Shown: piece by piece, positions 42,094 through 52,899 of the stretch
Position numbering within the stretch: the stretch's first letter is position 1
Layout: every line of letters begins with the position of its first letter
Source of the DNA: Pseudocercospora fijiensis CIRAD86
Lineage: Eukaryota; Ascomycota; Dothideomycetes; Mycosphaerellales; Mycosphaerellaceae
NCBI RefSeq assembly: GCF_000340215.1
Contig: NW_006921532.1
Coordinates: 4,167,126 to 4,231,125, forward strand
DNA length: 64,000 nucleotides
Reading direction: 5' to 3'
Notes under the pieces: generated by a model
Databases searched by the model: none
What the model saw: the letters and a program-made list of their open reading frames with translations, nothing else
What the model was told of the DNA's origin: nothing
Translations under genes and position numbers: made by a program

Positions 42094-44286
42094 ATGGCCA
42101 ATAAAGAGGCCACCGTCTACATCATGGATGTCGGCCGGTCAATGGGCGGGAAAGCCCGTGGCCGCACCCAAACCAACCTCGAATGGGCCTTGGAATACTT
42201 CTGGGACAACATCACAACGACAGTGCAGACCGGCAGGAAGCTGGCCATGGCTGGCGTCATTGGCCTCAGGACAGACGATACAGACAACGAACTGGCCGAC
42301 GATGACGACAGTTACAACAATATCAGCGTGTTCAAACCCATCAGTCAAGTTACCATGACCGACATTCGCCGACTGCGAGACCAGCTCACCGTTAGCAACA
42401 CAGACTCTGGTGATGCCGTCTCTGCTCTCGCACTGGCAATTCATATGATTGCCGAGACCTGCAAGAAACTGCAGTATAAACGCAAAATTGTGCTGATCAC
42501 TGACGCTTCATCATCGATGGACACGGATGACTTGTCTCACTTCACCAAGAAGATCAAAGAGGATGATATGGAGCTCGTCATCCTAGGCGTCGACTTCGAC
42601 GATGCAGAGTACGGCTTTAAGGAGGAGGACAAGGGCTCTCTCAAAGCGAGCAATGAGGCAATCCTAGAACAATTCTGTCACGACTGCGACGGCGCTTTTG
42701 GGACTTTAGCACAGGCGATTGATGAGCTTCAAATTCCTCGATTAAAGGTCACCAAAGGCACACCTACCAGAACTATCTTGACTCTTGGCAATCCAGACCA
42801 GTACGATGATGCTCTGACGATCGAAGTAGAGAGATATATCAAAGTCATGAGGGCTTCACCACCCTCCGCCAGCAAGTTTGTGGTTCGCGAAGGTGTCCAA
42901 CACCCAACTCAGAGCTCTGCCACCCTGTCGAATGGCAGCGCACAAGCTCCAGAAGGCGGTGACGGCTTGGCAGCGGTACGAACAGCACGATCTTATCAAG
43001 TTGACGATGAAAATGCTCCAGGTGGTAAGAAGGATGTCGAAGCTGACGAGCTGTCGAAAGGCTACGAATACGGCAGAACAGCAGTGCACATCTCCGAGAG
43101 CGATCAGAATGTCACCACATTCGAGACCAAACCTGGCCTTGAAATACTCGGGTTTGTCGATCGAAACCAATATCATCGATACTTGGACATGTCTCGATCG
43201 CAGATGATAATTGCAAAGAGGACGGACGAGAAAGCATCAATGGCACTGTCTTCGCTGATACACGCGCTATACGAGCTTGAGTCTTTCGCGATCGCTCGCA
43301 TGGTACCGAGAGCCAACAGTCAGCCAAGGCTGATCGTACTTTCGCCTAACATCGAGTCTGACTTTGAGTGCCTCTACGACACTGAGCTTCCATTCAATGA
43401 AGATGTGCGCAATTACAAGTTTCCACCTCTTGATAGAGTTCTCACGGTCAGTGGTAAACAGCTCAAAATACATCGAAATCTCCCCGAGGAGGATCTGCTT
43501 GATGCGATGAGCGACTATGTGGACAACATGAACTTGTTGAAAGCCAACACTGAAGACGCAGATGAGCAATCGGAGTACGCTGCGATGGATGATACCTACA
43601 ATCCAGTCATACACAAGCTCACCCAAGCCATCAAACACCGAGCGGTCTATCCTGATGACGAACCTCCCGAGCCTTATCACATCATCACAAAGTACTCGCA
43701 GCCTCCAGAACATCTGGTGGAGCAGTCGAAAACAGCCTTGGACAAGGTCATCGCAGCAGGCAGCGTCAAGAAAGTGCCACCCAAAGCAAGAGGCAAGCGA
43801 TGGGGGAGGACAGACGCACCCAAACCACTTTCAGACCTGGACGTTGCTGCTCTGCTCGCTCAAGATCCAAAGCGCAAAGCCAAGAAGATCGATCCCGAAA
43901 ATGCGATTCCCGAGTTCAAACAAATGCTACAGCATGCGGATGCCATTCCAGAAATTTACGAAGCTTGCAAACAGCTCAAATTTATCATTCTGGATTGGGC
44001 GAGACATTCGATTGGAGAGTCGAACACGGGGAGAGTGGTCGAAGGCATACGGGTTATGAGAGAAGAGGTCATTGAGTTTGAGGAGCCAGCTGCTTTCAAC
44101 GATGCGCTCAAGGAGATCAAGAGGAAAATGCTTGGTGGTGAACTTGGCGGAGATAGAAAGGAGATGTGGTATCGCATACGAGTGAACAAGCTCAGGCCCA
44201 TCGATAAGAAGGAGTGCGCCCAAAGCGACTTCAGCGAGGAGGAGGCCAAGGCGTTCCTTAGCATGAATTTGAAGCTTCCTGAGTAA
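42094..44286 (+). CDS. Ku80 subunit of the Ku DNA-end-binding complex
   Basis: One exon, 730 residues, the normal length for fungal Ku80. N-terminal von Willebrand-type domain (ATVYIMDVGRSM; RKIVLITDASSSM), then the Ku beta-barrel core (about 220-470; GYEYGRTAVHISESD, FVDRNQYHRYLDM, IHALYELESFAIARMVPR), a helical arm and linker, and a C-terminal Ku-PK-binding helical domain (about 595-715; PEFKQMLQHADAIPEIYEAC, ending ECAQSDFSEEEAKAFL). With Ku70 it holds broken DNA ends for non-homologous end joining and acts at telomeres. I chose the Met at 42094 because the 49 upstream codons have no family match. Nuclear. Confidence 0.96.
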   Translation: MANKEATVYIMDVGRSMGGKARGRTQTNLEWALEYFWDNITTTVQTGRKLAMAGVIGLRTDDTDNELADDDDSYNNISVFKPISQVTMTDIRRLRDQLTVSNTDSGDAVSALALAIHMIAETCKKLQYKRKIVLITDASSSMDTDDLSHFTKKIKEDDMELVILGVDFDDAEYGFKEEDKGSLKASNEAILEQFCHDCDGAFGTLAQAIDELQIPRLKVTKGTPTRTILTLGNPDQYDDALTIEVERYIKVMRASPPSASKFVVREGVQHPTQSSATLSNGSAQAPEGGDGLAAVRTARSYQVDDENAPGGKKDVEADELSKGYEYGRTAVHISESDQNVTTFETKPGLEILGFVDRNQYHRYLDMSRSQMIIAKRTDEKASMALSSLIHALYELESFAIARMVPRANSQPRLIVLSPNIESDFECLYDTELPFNEDVRNYKFPPLDRVLTVSGKQLKIHRNLPEEDLLDAMSDYVDNMNLLKANTEDADEQSEYAAMDDTYNPVIHKLTQAIKHRAVYPDDEPPEPYHIITKYSQPPEHLVEQSKTALDKVIAAGSVKKVPPKARGKRWGRTDAPKPLSDLDVAALLAQDPKRKAKKIDPENAIPEFKQMLQHADAIPEIYEACKQLKFIILDWARHSIGESNTGRVVEGIRVMREEVIEFEEPAAFNDALKEIKRKMLGGELGGDRKEMWYRIRVNKLRPIDKKECAQSDFSEEEAKAFLSMNLKLPE

Positions 44287-44424
44287 ATATGGAAGCCTTC
44301 TGACGCGAGTTTGAAGCAAGACGGTGGTTCTCAGTGTTCGTGTAGGGAAAGAGTACCTGAGTTTCCGTCATCCTTGTGTGCGAATTATAACCGAGCATTT
44401 CCATCCCCATTCCACACTCCCAGG

Positions 44425-47400
44425 CTACCATTTCAACCACTTTCCGAGCCACGATCCCACTCCAAAAAACGGCCCACCATCGTTCATACGGCCCGCGATT
44501 CTCTTGCCGTCGGGGGCTCCTGTAGCAGAAGTCTTTGGCATCGCCGTACTCGAAGCAGAGGAAACGATATTGGCATTCGCATCGACTGTCAACTGTGTGG
44601 CACTGCCTTTTTGCGCTTGCCATGAAGCAGGTTGGTTTGGACACAACAGAGTACTGCACATGCTGACAGGCCAGACGTTCGTGAGCGACGGATCTGTGCC
44701 ACAGTAGCATGAAATCGGACCTGTAGTCACCGTCTCGCCATTTCCAGCGCCCGAGTCAACTTGACGTCGGGCTTTCGCGGCCGTAGCGGTTGTCGATCCA
44801 CTTTCATTTGGTCCGAACATCTCAGTGATGGGCTCGTTGAATTCCGGCGCCACCATAGGAGTACATTCTGGTAATGAGGCGACGCTTGGCGCTGCACAGG
44901 CAATTGAGCTTGACGATGTTGCGCTGGCCACGGCAGACGTGGTCGGCTCTGAGATTGCGTCTCCTGGAGCTGGAGTTGCCGAACCTTCGGACTCTGTGGC
45001 ATTAACGCCAAAAGTAATCGGCCATTGTTGACCGCCCGGAGTCTCAGGGACTACCTGGATGTAAGGCGCCGTCTCCGAGAGCTCGCATACTAGCTCCGAA
45101 TAGCTGATTGACGTTGTTGTGCTTGCCGAAATATCACACCCGGAATGTACGCTTGTTCTCGTTGCCGTACCTAAAAGTGAAGGGTAGAAGCATTAGCAGA
45201 TGTCCTAAGCGAGAGGAAGTTTGGTCTACTCACATGTTATGTCTGGCGTTGTAGTGACCCCGTTGATGACCGTTGGAACGTGTGTGCTGTTATGTCCGAA
45301 GCATTTCTCCGTAACATCTGTGACCGTGTTGTAGGTAGAGCACGTGGTCGTCAAATCAGTCGTGATACTCCCAGAAGCATCGCAGCCAGTAAAGGTGGTG
45401 TATACTGTAGACGGGCAGTCCGTCGTAGTCGCGTTGGCTCCGGTTCGAACCGAGCAGAAAGCTGAAGTTATAACTGCGGTGCCAGTACTGCAGCCAGTTG
45501 TGGTTTCTGCCGTGACCGAATTGGTCACGCTACAGCCGCTGACGGTCTTAACCGTGCTGCTGCAAGTCTGGCTAGAAGTCGCATGCGCTCCAGAACCACC
45601 CGTTTGAACACTACAGAACACAGATGTGTGCTCCGCGGTCGTCGTTTCGCAGGCCGTAGTCGTTACTGTTGTCGTTTTTGGAGTTACCTCGCATCCCGTT
45701 CTCGTGCCCTTGGCGGTTGAAGTGCAAGTCTCTGATGACTGGCCGGCGGTGTTGGTGACCAGGTCGCAGTATATTGTCTTGTCCGTGACAGTCAGCTTTG
45801 GATCACACTCGTCTTCTCCCTCCTCGGACGGCGTAGTCTCGCAGTCTGTCATATCTGGAGCATCGCATAATTGGCCTCCGCCATCGATACTAACTCCGGG
45901 GGGTACGGTGTCGCACACCGGAGCATCGCAATCAACACTGCGCAGCAATTGAGATGGTCAGTCATGGTCCGCATGCTTCGAGTTCAGTGATACACGTACC
46001 CAGCAGAAGTCCCATCAGAGTGCTCTCCCCTGCAGCAAGGGAGGTTTAACGTCTTACAAATGAGCTTGACCACCCAATTGCACTTAAGACTTGGAAGTTT
46101 GAATTTCAAAAACCATCCAAAGGCCCATCCGTCACACCCAAAGATCCCGCACAAACCTTTGATGCCGAACGCCCATTCAAGGGAGAATCCTGGAGGACAG
46201 AACCCACATCCGACATCATCAGAAGCCGAGCCGCTATGTTCGATGAACCACACTGGTGGCCACGGAAAGTCTGGAGGAGCTGTTGGATTTTAGCCAATGT
46301 CTTGCGCGATGGTACGCAATAAAAAGAAATGATGCCGTGTACTCAACTGTACTTACGTGGTTCTGGAGCATCATACCACACTGGAAATATTTCCACACTA
46401 TGCTTTTCACCGGATTCGGAAGGCGGGTCGGGGGCGTTGCACGACGTCGAGTTCTTCCAGCAAAATCTGCACCAGAGTCAATTCACATAGTGTTAGACAG
46501 TGTGATCTGAGTGACTCACCCCCAATTCGGTTGACAGCCTTCGTTGCAATACTCCCAGCCCTTTCCGCACTCCCCTTGAGGTCCGCAGCATACTCCTTTC
46601 TTGCACTGATAGTTCTTTCCTTTGAATGGGTCCGGGCCACATTTTGAGTCATTCTCTTGTTCGGCGGTGTAAGGGTGTTTTGGTGGACATTTGTCCCACT
46701 CCACCGGCGCCTGTATCTGCTGCACACCCGTGCCAACGATGGGAAGAGGAGTAAAGGTTATCTGCCCACGATCGGTAGCTCGCATTGTAGGATAGCACAC
46801 TTTTGTGAGGGTGGATTTCGACTGTGGGATCGTGACCCTTGTTCTGTATTTAATGCCCCCGCAATGTGGTCTACACAAACTAGTCGTGTAGGGTGGAGGC
46901 GTCAGAACGTATGAGTAAGTGGCTGGAAACGTAAAGCAAGGTAATTGATAAGAGCCATCAGGTTTAATAGTCAGCGTAGGTGTAGCTGTGGACCAGAAGT
47001 CAACAGGGAGTTCACTGGTAGATCGCGTAGGAGACGAGGTTATCGCGCCCCCAGTAGACGATGGAAGAGACGAGCTTGGGTCTCCGAGAGGTATTTGAGG
47101 AGTACTTGATGTCTCGGTGGTCTTGCTCGTGAGTTGACTTCCAGTTGCAGAGGAGTCAACCTCTGTAGTCGTATCCGAGTTCAGGCCTAAAGAGGATTGA
47201 CTGGCAGATGTATGCGAGGCCGAGGAGGTGCTCGCTGTGGATGGCTCTAATGGTGCACTGCTGGAAGTTGTGATGCCTGGCAATCCTGTCGTGCTCTCCC
47301 CGATGGCAGAGCTAGTCGTAATAGTCGGCTTGGGTTCTTCAGAGCTGCTCGACCAGGACAGCGGAGGTGTGCCTGTCACTGTGATTGTCGAGGTTGGTAC

Positions 47401-47781
47401 ACCAGGACATGAGTTGGAAGTGATGCGGATACCAATCAGACCATCTCCGGATGCATAGCGCTCAAGTTCCTTGGTAATGGTGCGAACGCCTGTCAAGATC
47501 TTCGCTTTGACCGTTCCCGACCAGATATTTTGAGTGAATGTTGAGACCGTGACAGTTATGACCGAAGTCTCCGTGACAGTTATGATCTGCCTCGAGATTG
47601 AAGAAGCTGAGTCTGTGACTGCGGATTGGCTCGAGGCTACCGACGGGGAGTCGCTTGCGGATCCCGAAGATTCTGAGGTTGGGATGCTCGTATAAGTAAC
47701 GATCACTGTTGACGGACACCCCAGCTGTGCTGCGGCCTTTAGCACAATAGTACCCAGCACGGCCAACGCTATTCGCCGCAT
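44425..47781 (-). CDS. Large secreted Cys-rich, Ser/Thr-rich protein with CBM18-like module
   Basis: Five exons: 46520-47781, 46357-46466, 46000-46279, 45234-45937, 44425-45170; all joins keep frame and total 1,033 residues. A signal peptide (MRRIALAVLGTIVLKAAAQ) is followed by a mucin-like Ser/Thr linker (about 30-290). Residues about 379-425 hold a chitin-binding-type-1-like knot: CKKGVCC then GECGKGWEYC and CQPNWGFC. Next come Cys/Gly/Trp-rich segments (CGFCPPGFS, CGIFGCDGWAFGWF). A stretch of at least three related repeats follows, each with an S/FC.V then a TC.ST then a GC pattern. The C-terminus is Ser/Ala rich and ends GKWLKW without a clear GPI signal. Likely a wall-associated or chitin-binding secreted protein; no catalytic domain seen. 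Confidence 0.8.
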
Positions 47782-48673
47782 GGTGTCGAGTGGGCCTAGT
47801 GTTGCGTCGCTGATGCACACATGAAGACGTGGAGAACCGTCGTAACTGAGAGCTTAAACGGTGGAGTTATTTCGACTTCTGTGGTGTCTTGTATCAAGTC
47901 GTGGCTGTCGAGATATCTCAATACTGCACCGCTTGAGTGCTTTAGTGGTCGCGACAGTGAGTGCGATCGCGAGAGCGCTTGATGTATGACGCTCAAGCTG
48001 CTATTTGTCAAAGGTGATGTTTCAGTAGCAGAAAGAGTTGTGTAGTTTGAATAAACTTATACTCGACCCAAGAGTAAGATCACGATCACTTTGGCCTTGC
48101 ATGTGAGAAAGTCGAAGTGAAGCACACCATTGCGGACGGCAACCACCAGAAATTGTCATGTGCAAATCCTCACTTATACCTTGATACATTTTGCAGGTGA
48201 TATAGCTCATCTAAGCGACCGAGAACGCATACGGCTTTTGGCATCAAGTTTGGCCAAGCATAATCGAGAGTTCCGATGGAGGACAGCTTTGAATTCGAGA
48301 CTGGCACCACGCGTGGGAGTGTTGAAGCCATAGTGGCGAAGGACATAAGTAGGAGCGAGCACTGGTCGGCTATTGCGGATGGAGGATACAGAGTCGATTG
48401 ATTTTGCGGTTGAGGTGAAGGAAGGTGAAGTTGGAGTCGTATCAACGTGGTATTCCTACCCGACAATAAGGTTAGATTGCGAGCCGGGCCGAAGTGGATC
48501 CACCTTTATCATCGTACCCTGATTGAGCTGAGGCTGCTGAGCCGTTGCGACATGTGATGCACTCACACGAGCACGTTACCTGCAGTCTTCCGGTATACAT
48601 CTCGCTGGTGCGCTGCTCGATGGCAACATAGGTCGCCTCCAATCTCTACAAACACTATTTTTCGCATACCATC
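47782..48673. other. Divergent intergenic region
   Basis: About 890 bases between the secreted-protein gene (minus) and the SLC35-like gene (plus). Should hold both promoters. No repeat or RNA gene recognised. Confidence 0.35.
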
Positions 48674-50116
48674 ATGACGAATAGGACGGTGGTGCCGGTC
48701 TTGGTGGCCTTCATGCTGCTGACCGGCGTCTGCAACACGCTACTAACCAAGTACCAGGTATGCTCGCACGTTGCACCCCGATGGACGCCTTGATGGTGCG
48801 AAAGCTGATAGTATGCCTGATAGGACATGCAATGCGTGGCAGACTGCGAGACCGATCACCCGAGGCTCTTCGAGCAACCAGTCATCCAGACGCTCCAGAT
48901 GTTTGTAGGGGAGTCTGGATGCTGGCTGGTGGTTTTCCTTGGCTACCTCTTTCGCCGACTCCGAACACCTGGACACACTACGCCTATCGACGAAATAAGA
49001 TATGATCCGGTTCACAATCAAGAGACCGACGACGATGACGACGAAAGAGCCGAGGGCGACCTGTCCACATCGCAAACACTCGTAGATCCGACCAACATCG
49101 TAGTAAAGGCAGCAATAGACGCTGAGCTGGAGCACCACGACAGAGCACCGCTGGAGGGGTATAAGATCTTCCTGCTTGCCTTGCCAGCCATATGTGACAT
49201 TTGCGGCACAACTTTGATGAATGTTGGACTTCTCTTCGTTGCGGCATCCATATACCAGATGACCAGAGGAGCACTCGTGCTCTTTGTTGGTCTTTTCAGC
49301 GTCTTATTCTTGAAGCGACACCTAGGCGGCTGGAAATGGGCGAGCCTGTTCGTTGTGGTTCTGGGCGTGGCCATTGTCGGTCTTGCCGGAGTGTTGGAGA
49401 AGAGAGATCATCCGCCAGAGGTTCCAGGAAATACTCAGCCCAATGACGAGACAAACCTCTACAGCATGGCGACTCTGTACGCCAGGAAAGCAGTCTCAGC
49501 CATGGAAACTCATACCGCTGCTGAGACCGTGCTTGGCTTCTTCTTAATCGCCTTCGCACAAGTCTTCACCGCAACGCAATTCGTTTTGGAAGAAAGCATT
49601 ATGGAGCGCTATTCAATGGACCCAATTCAAGTGGTTGGCTGGGAAGGTGTGTTTGGTTTCTTGGTTACACTGGTCGGGATGGGGGTTCTGCATGGCGCTA
49701 TTGGTCAAACAGCGAAGGGCCAAGGAGGCTATTTCGACGCAAGAGAAGGTTTCTATGAGATGTTCCACTACCGAGCCATCGGTATCACATCTATCCTCAT
49801 CATGATATCGATTGGGTAGGTTGTCTTACCGTGTTCACAATGAATGCTCACACTAACTCATCATAGCGGGTTCAATTTCTTCGGCCTCAGCGTCACTCGA
49901 TCAATATCAGCCACAGCTCGATCGACCATCGATACCTGCCGAACTTTGTTCATCTGGCTTGTTTCCCTCGGCTTGGGATGGGAGACTTTCAAATGGCTGC
50001 AGATCGTTGGCTTCGCGTTGCTGGTGTACGGAACGGCCATATTCAATGACGTCTTGAGGCCACCCACTGTGGCATTCTTGCGCCGAAGAAAGCGGTCAGT
50101 GGCTCTGGCAGAGTAG
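48674..50116 (+). CDS. SLC35F6-like drug/metabolite-superfamily carrier
   Basis: Three exons: 48674-48757, 48824-49815, 49867-50116, giving 441 residues and about ten hydrophobic helices. Family-typical parts are GVCNTLLTKYQD in helix 1, FEQPVIQTLQMFVGE in helix 2, PAICDICGTTLMNVGLLF, YQMTRGALVLFVGLFSV, the FVLEESIM loop and GFNFFGLSVTRSISATARS in the last repeat, which spans the second intron. The cytosolic loop after helix 2 is acidic (ETDDDDDERAE). SLC35F6 relatives sit in lysosomal or mitochondrial membranes; the cargo is unknown. Start context is normal. Confidence 0.88.
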
Positions 50117-50195
50117 CCGTTCTCGACGGCCTTCCCTCCACGACCTTTGTTATCATAGCACGATAGCATCTGAACAGCACGGCCTCAGTTCTCGA

Positions 50196-50747
50196 TCATA
50201 ACCCATGAGCCTTCATGTACTCTCGGTGCATCAAGTCTGCCAAAGCTCCTCCCATTACAATGTCGATCGGTGCCCAGAACCTTGTGCCAAACCCGAATGC
50301 CAACCTCGAAAACCAGACCGCCGCTCCGAGCCCCATCCCCCCATGTACACGCTGCCTAACCTCTTCTTCGTCTCTCCTCAGTTCCCGATCATGACACCAT
50401 CTCGGAATCGCATACCTGTAGTCTATGCCCGAAGCTTGGCAAATCAAGACCAGTGGCGCCACAACCAAAATAGCCCGATGCATGGCAGTCAGAGTCCTGA
50501 CATTTTTAAAGATTGATGCATGTGCGGTGAAGCCGAATGCATTAAGCTGCGAAATATGTGCTGGACCACCTGCTCCGGTTATGAAGGGTGCTGTATCGAC
50601 TACCGTGGCTTCAATGTCTGTTCGTTTCAGGAATGGCGGGAGACTGTCGATGGATTGTGTTGGATTTTGGCCTGCTTGGGGACGCCAGTCGTTGTCATGA
50701 GGAGAGTCAAGGTTCCAGAAGAAGAGGTATTGGAGGACTGAGGTCAT
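50196..50747 (-). CDS. Small protein of unknown function
   Basis: A 183-residue frame convergent with the SLC35-like gene, only 79 bases away. It begins MTSVLQYLFFWNLDSPHDND. The middle has one hydrophobic stretch (HRAILVVAPLVLICQASG). The C-terminal third has RQRVHGGMGLGAAVWFSRL followed by IDIVMGGALADLM, which looks like a conserved fungal motif of unknown role. No catalytic motif. A real gene is likely from the frame and coding-like composition, but no function can be given. Confidence 0.55.
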   Translation of the reverse strand: MTSVLQYLFFWNLDSPHDNDWRPQAGQNPTQSIDSLPPFLKRTDIEATVVDTAPFITGAGGPAHISQLNAFGFTAHASIFKNVRTLTAMHRAILVVAPLVLICQASGIDYRYAIPRWCHDRELRRDEEEVRQRVHGGMGLGAAVWFSRLAFGFGTRFWAPIDIVMGGALADLMHREYMKAHGL

Positions 50748-50947
50748 TATCGTTAGGGCTTCAGGTAGCTAGTGCTTTGATCAAGGCATCGATGAGTCTG
50801 TGCCCGCCTAGCGAATACTGGCTGATACAGTTGTGCCACGTGGGTCTGTTTACGGTGCCTCGATTAGTCTGTTCATGTTTTGACGATGGAGGGTAGCAGA
50901 GAGGATCAAATGAAGCATGGATGTATCTGACGAGTTCGTGTTCACTG

Positions 50948-51050
50948 CAAGCCCGAGTTCCTCGAGCAGCAAGACGATACGTTCGCTCTGTGAAATGCCC
51001 AAATGATGCACTACTAACACGTTGGGTGCAAATGGCTTGGGCTTTGATGG
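50948..51050 (-). pseudogene. Glutathione S-transferase N-terminal fragment
   Basis: The frame reads KPFAPNVLVVHHLGISQSER followed by IVLLLEELGL, the thioredoxin-fold start of fungal GSTs (HHLG...QSERI, EELG). No initiator Met lies close before it, and downstream no second GST exon is visible before the next gene. The fragment sits 240 bases from the large transposon block and next to a tandem repeat, so it is most likely a gene remnant broken by rearrangement. Confidence 0.6.
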
Positions 51051-51150
51051 GAGTGTTGGTGCTGCTTTGAGACCGGGGCTGTCCTTACGCCAGATGAGCG
51101 TCAATTGCAAGGATCGGGGAATGCGCGCACAATCTGTGGCTGGTGGGTTG

Positions 51151-51257
51151 TGAGTGGTGAGTGGTGAGTGGTAAGTAGTAAGTAGTAGTAAGTGGTGAGT
51201 AGTAAGTAGTAAGTAGTAAGTAGTGAGTAGTAAGTAGGAAGTGGTAAGTAGTGGTAG
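51151..51257. repeat. Imperfect 7-bp minisatellite (GTRAGTR)
   Basis: About 15 units of GTGAGTG/GTAAGTA-type heptamers in tandem, with a few interruptions, directly beside the left end of the transposon block. Confidence 0.85.
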
Positions 51258-51308
51258 GAGGTCGAGGTCGTTCGGGCTCGACAGCCTATCCGGGGTTGCG
51301 TCAGCTAC

Positions 51309-51505
51309 TGTCAGAAGGGTTATGTCAGCAGGTAGATAGGGTGGTGGTGGGTACAAGTAGTATTCGATAAGGAGCTAGGAGGAGAGGGAGGAAGGCAGGA
51401 GAGTTGGCCCAACGCCAAGCGCCAAGCCCTGCCTGAGGCATCAAGACCCTGGCTTCACTCGGCCTGGTCATATGCCAATCACGTGTAGCCCCTTTGGCCC
51501 TGACA
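51309..51505 (-). repeat. 3' LTR (left copy), not RIPped
   Basis: 197 bases, starts TGTCAG and ends CTGACA (perfect 6-base inverted termini). Pairs with 58237-58433. Confidence 0.92.
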
Positions 51506-51522
51506 CACGCTTCCCTTCCAAA
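51506..51522 (-). other. Polypurine tract next to the 3' LTR
   Basis: On the coding (minus) strand the sequence TTTGGAAGGGAAGCGTG ends exactly at the LTR, the position of the plus-strand primer of LTR elements. Confidence 0.6.
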
Positions 51523-52899
51523 GGCCGCGCCCTCGTGGCCGGTCTTTGTCCCAGTCTTAACCTCTATTGCTGCTGACTCAGCAGGTCCAATAAGCTGCTT
51601 AGCCCGCGCTGAATTGAACACTTAACTACCTAATTATGTAACTATATTAAACCTTACCTCTAATAATACAATATACAACTCTAACTGCGCTATCTCTATA
51701 TATAATAAACTATAAAGTGATATATATCTACAAGAATTGAAGGCCTTCGACCAATCACAATACGAGCGCGTCTTCCCTACTATAATAGATAGACATACGA
51801 GGTATTATAGCACTGCCTCCGTTCTAAGTAATGTCGTATCGAGTTCTTTACGTCTACTCTTAAAAGACCTAGCAATATCCGCTTCCGAGGGTTTGTCTAT
51901 TTCCGAGGGTTATTGTTCTTGTCGTTCGTAGTTTCGCTAGCCCTAATTAGCTAGGTTTAGCAGCCTTTAAGTGTCAATCTTATCTTATCTTTTTAAAAAA
52001 CACAGCTCGTCTAGTTTCTATAAGTAAAGGCTATTATAAGTATAGTAGTAGAGGTTCGCCTCGCTTAAAGGGTTAGATAGATCGAGGAGTAACCTATTAT
52101 CCGCAAGATCGACCCCGGCTAGCTTAGCTCTATAGTTTTGCCCTTAGTTAGTTAGTCTATTAGTCTACTTAATCTTTTAAGCGGCTTAAAGTTTTAACTC
52201 GGCCTTAAAGTTTTAATCAAACCTTTAATAGGCTTAAAGCTTTAATCAAAGTTTTGATTAAAGGTGCCTTAGGCTCATAGTATAGGTAAGGTTATGTCTA
52301 TAGGTATAGCGATAATAGCAAGTAATATTAATAATAGCGGCGCTAGTCGTCTTAGCGCTAACTTTACCTCGCTTCTAATCTCCTCCTTCTACTAACAACA
52401 CACTCCGCAATACCGTTACTAATATAGCCGCGCTAGCCGTCGGCGTACTGCTAGCTCGTAGCGCGGCACTATTACCTTTATTACCGTTATTCGTACGCGC
52501 GCGCGCGTCGCCCTTATCGAACGCTTAGGTCTCGAGGCCTCGATAGAATAAAGAACAAGAGGGGGACCTATAGGGCGTATTAAGGAAGAGGTAGAATCCT
52601 TAAAAGAGTAGGCGATTAGTTAACAGCTATAGCGCGCTTATTAATGCTTAGTGCGCGTCTACTATAGTAGTGTAGTCTTATTATCCTAGTTTGTCGGCCT
52701 CTAATTAGTTAGCTAATAGTACCCCGGGGGTGCTATTAATCCTAAGCCTTAGTAATATTACGAGCTTTTAGCCTTCTTCTTATTCTTTATACTAGTCTAA
52801 TACTCGTCTAACAGCTTAGTTATGTCTTTAAAAGAGGCTTTAGCTTCCTACGAGTCCTATTTAGGCGAATAGCCTTACTATCTTAATAGGTACTCCTTC

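Noticed and set aside
45430..45455. GGTTCGAACC, a tRNA T-loop-like palindrome
   Set aside because: Lies inside a coding exon of the secreted protein and has no acceptor stem or anticodon arm around it.
51151..51257. The short heptamer repeats as a possible CRISPR array or telomeric tract
   Set aside because: Units are contiguous, imperfect and lack spacers; the motif is not a known telomere repeat, and the organism is a fungus.
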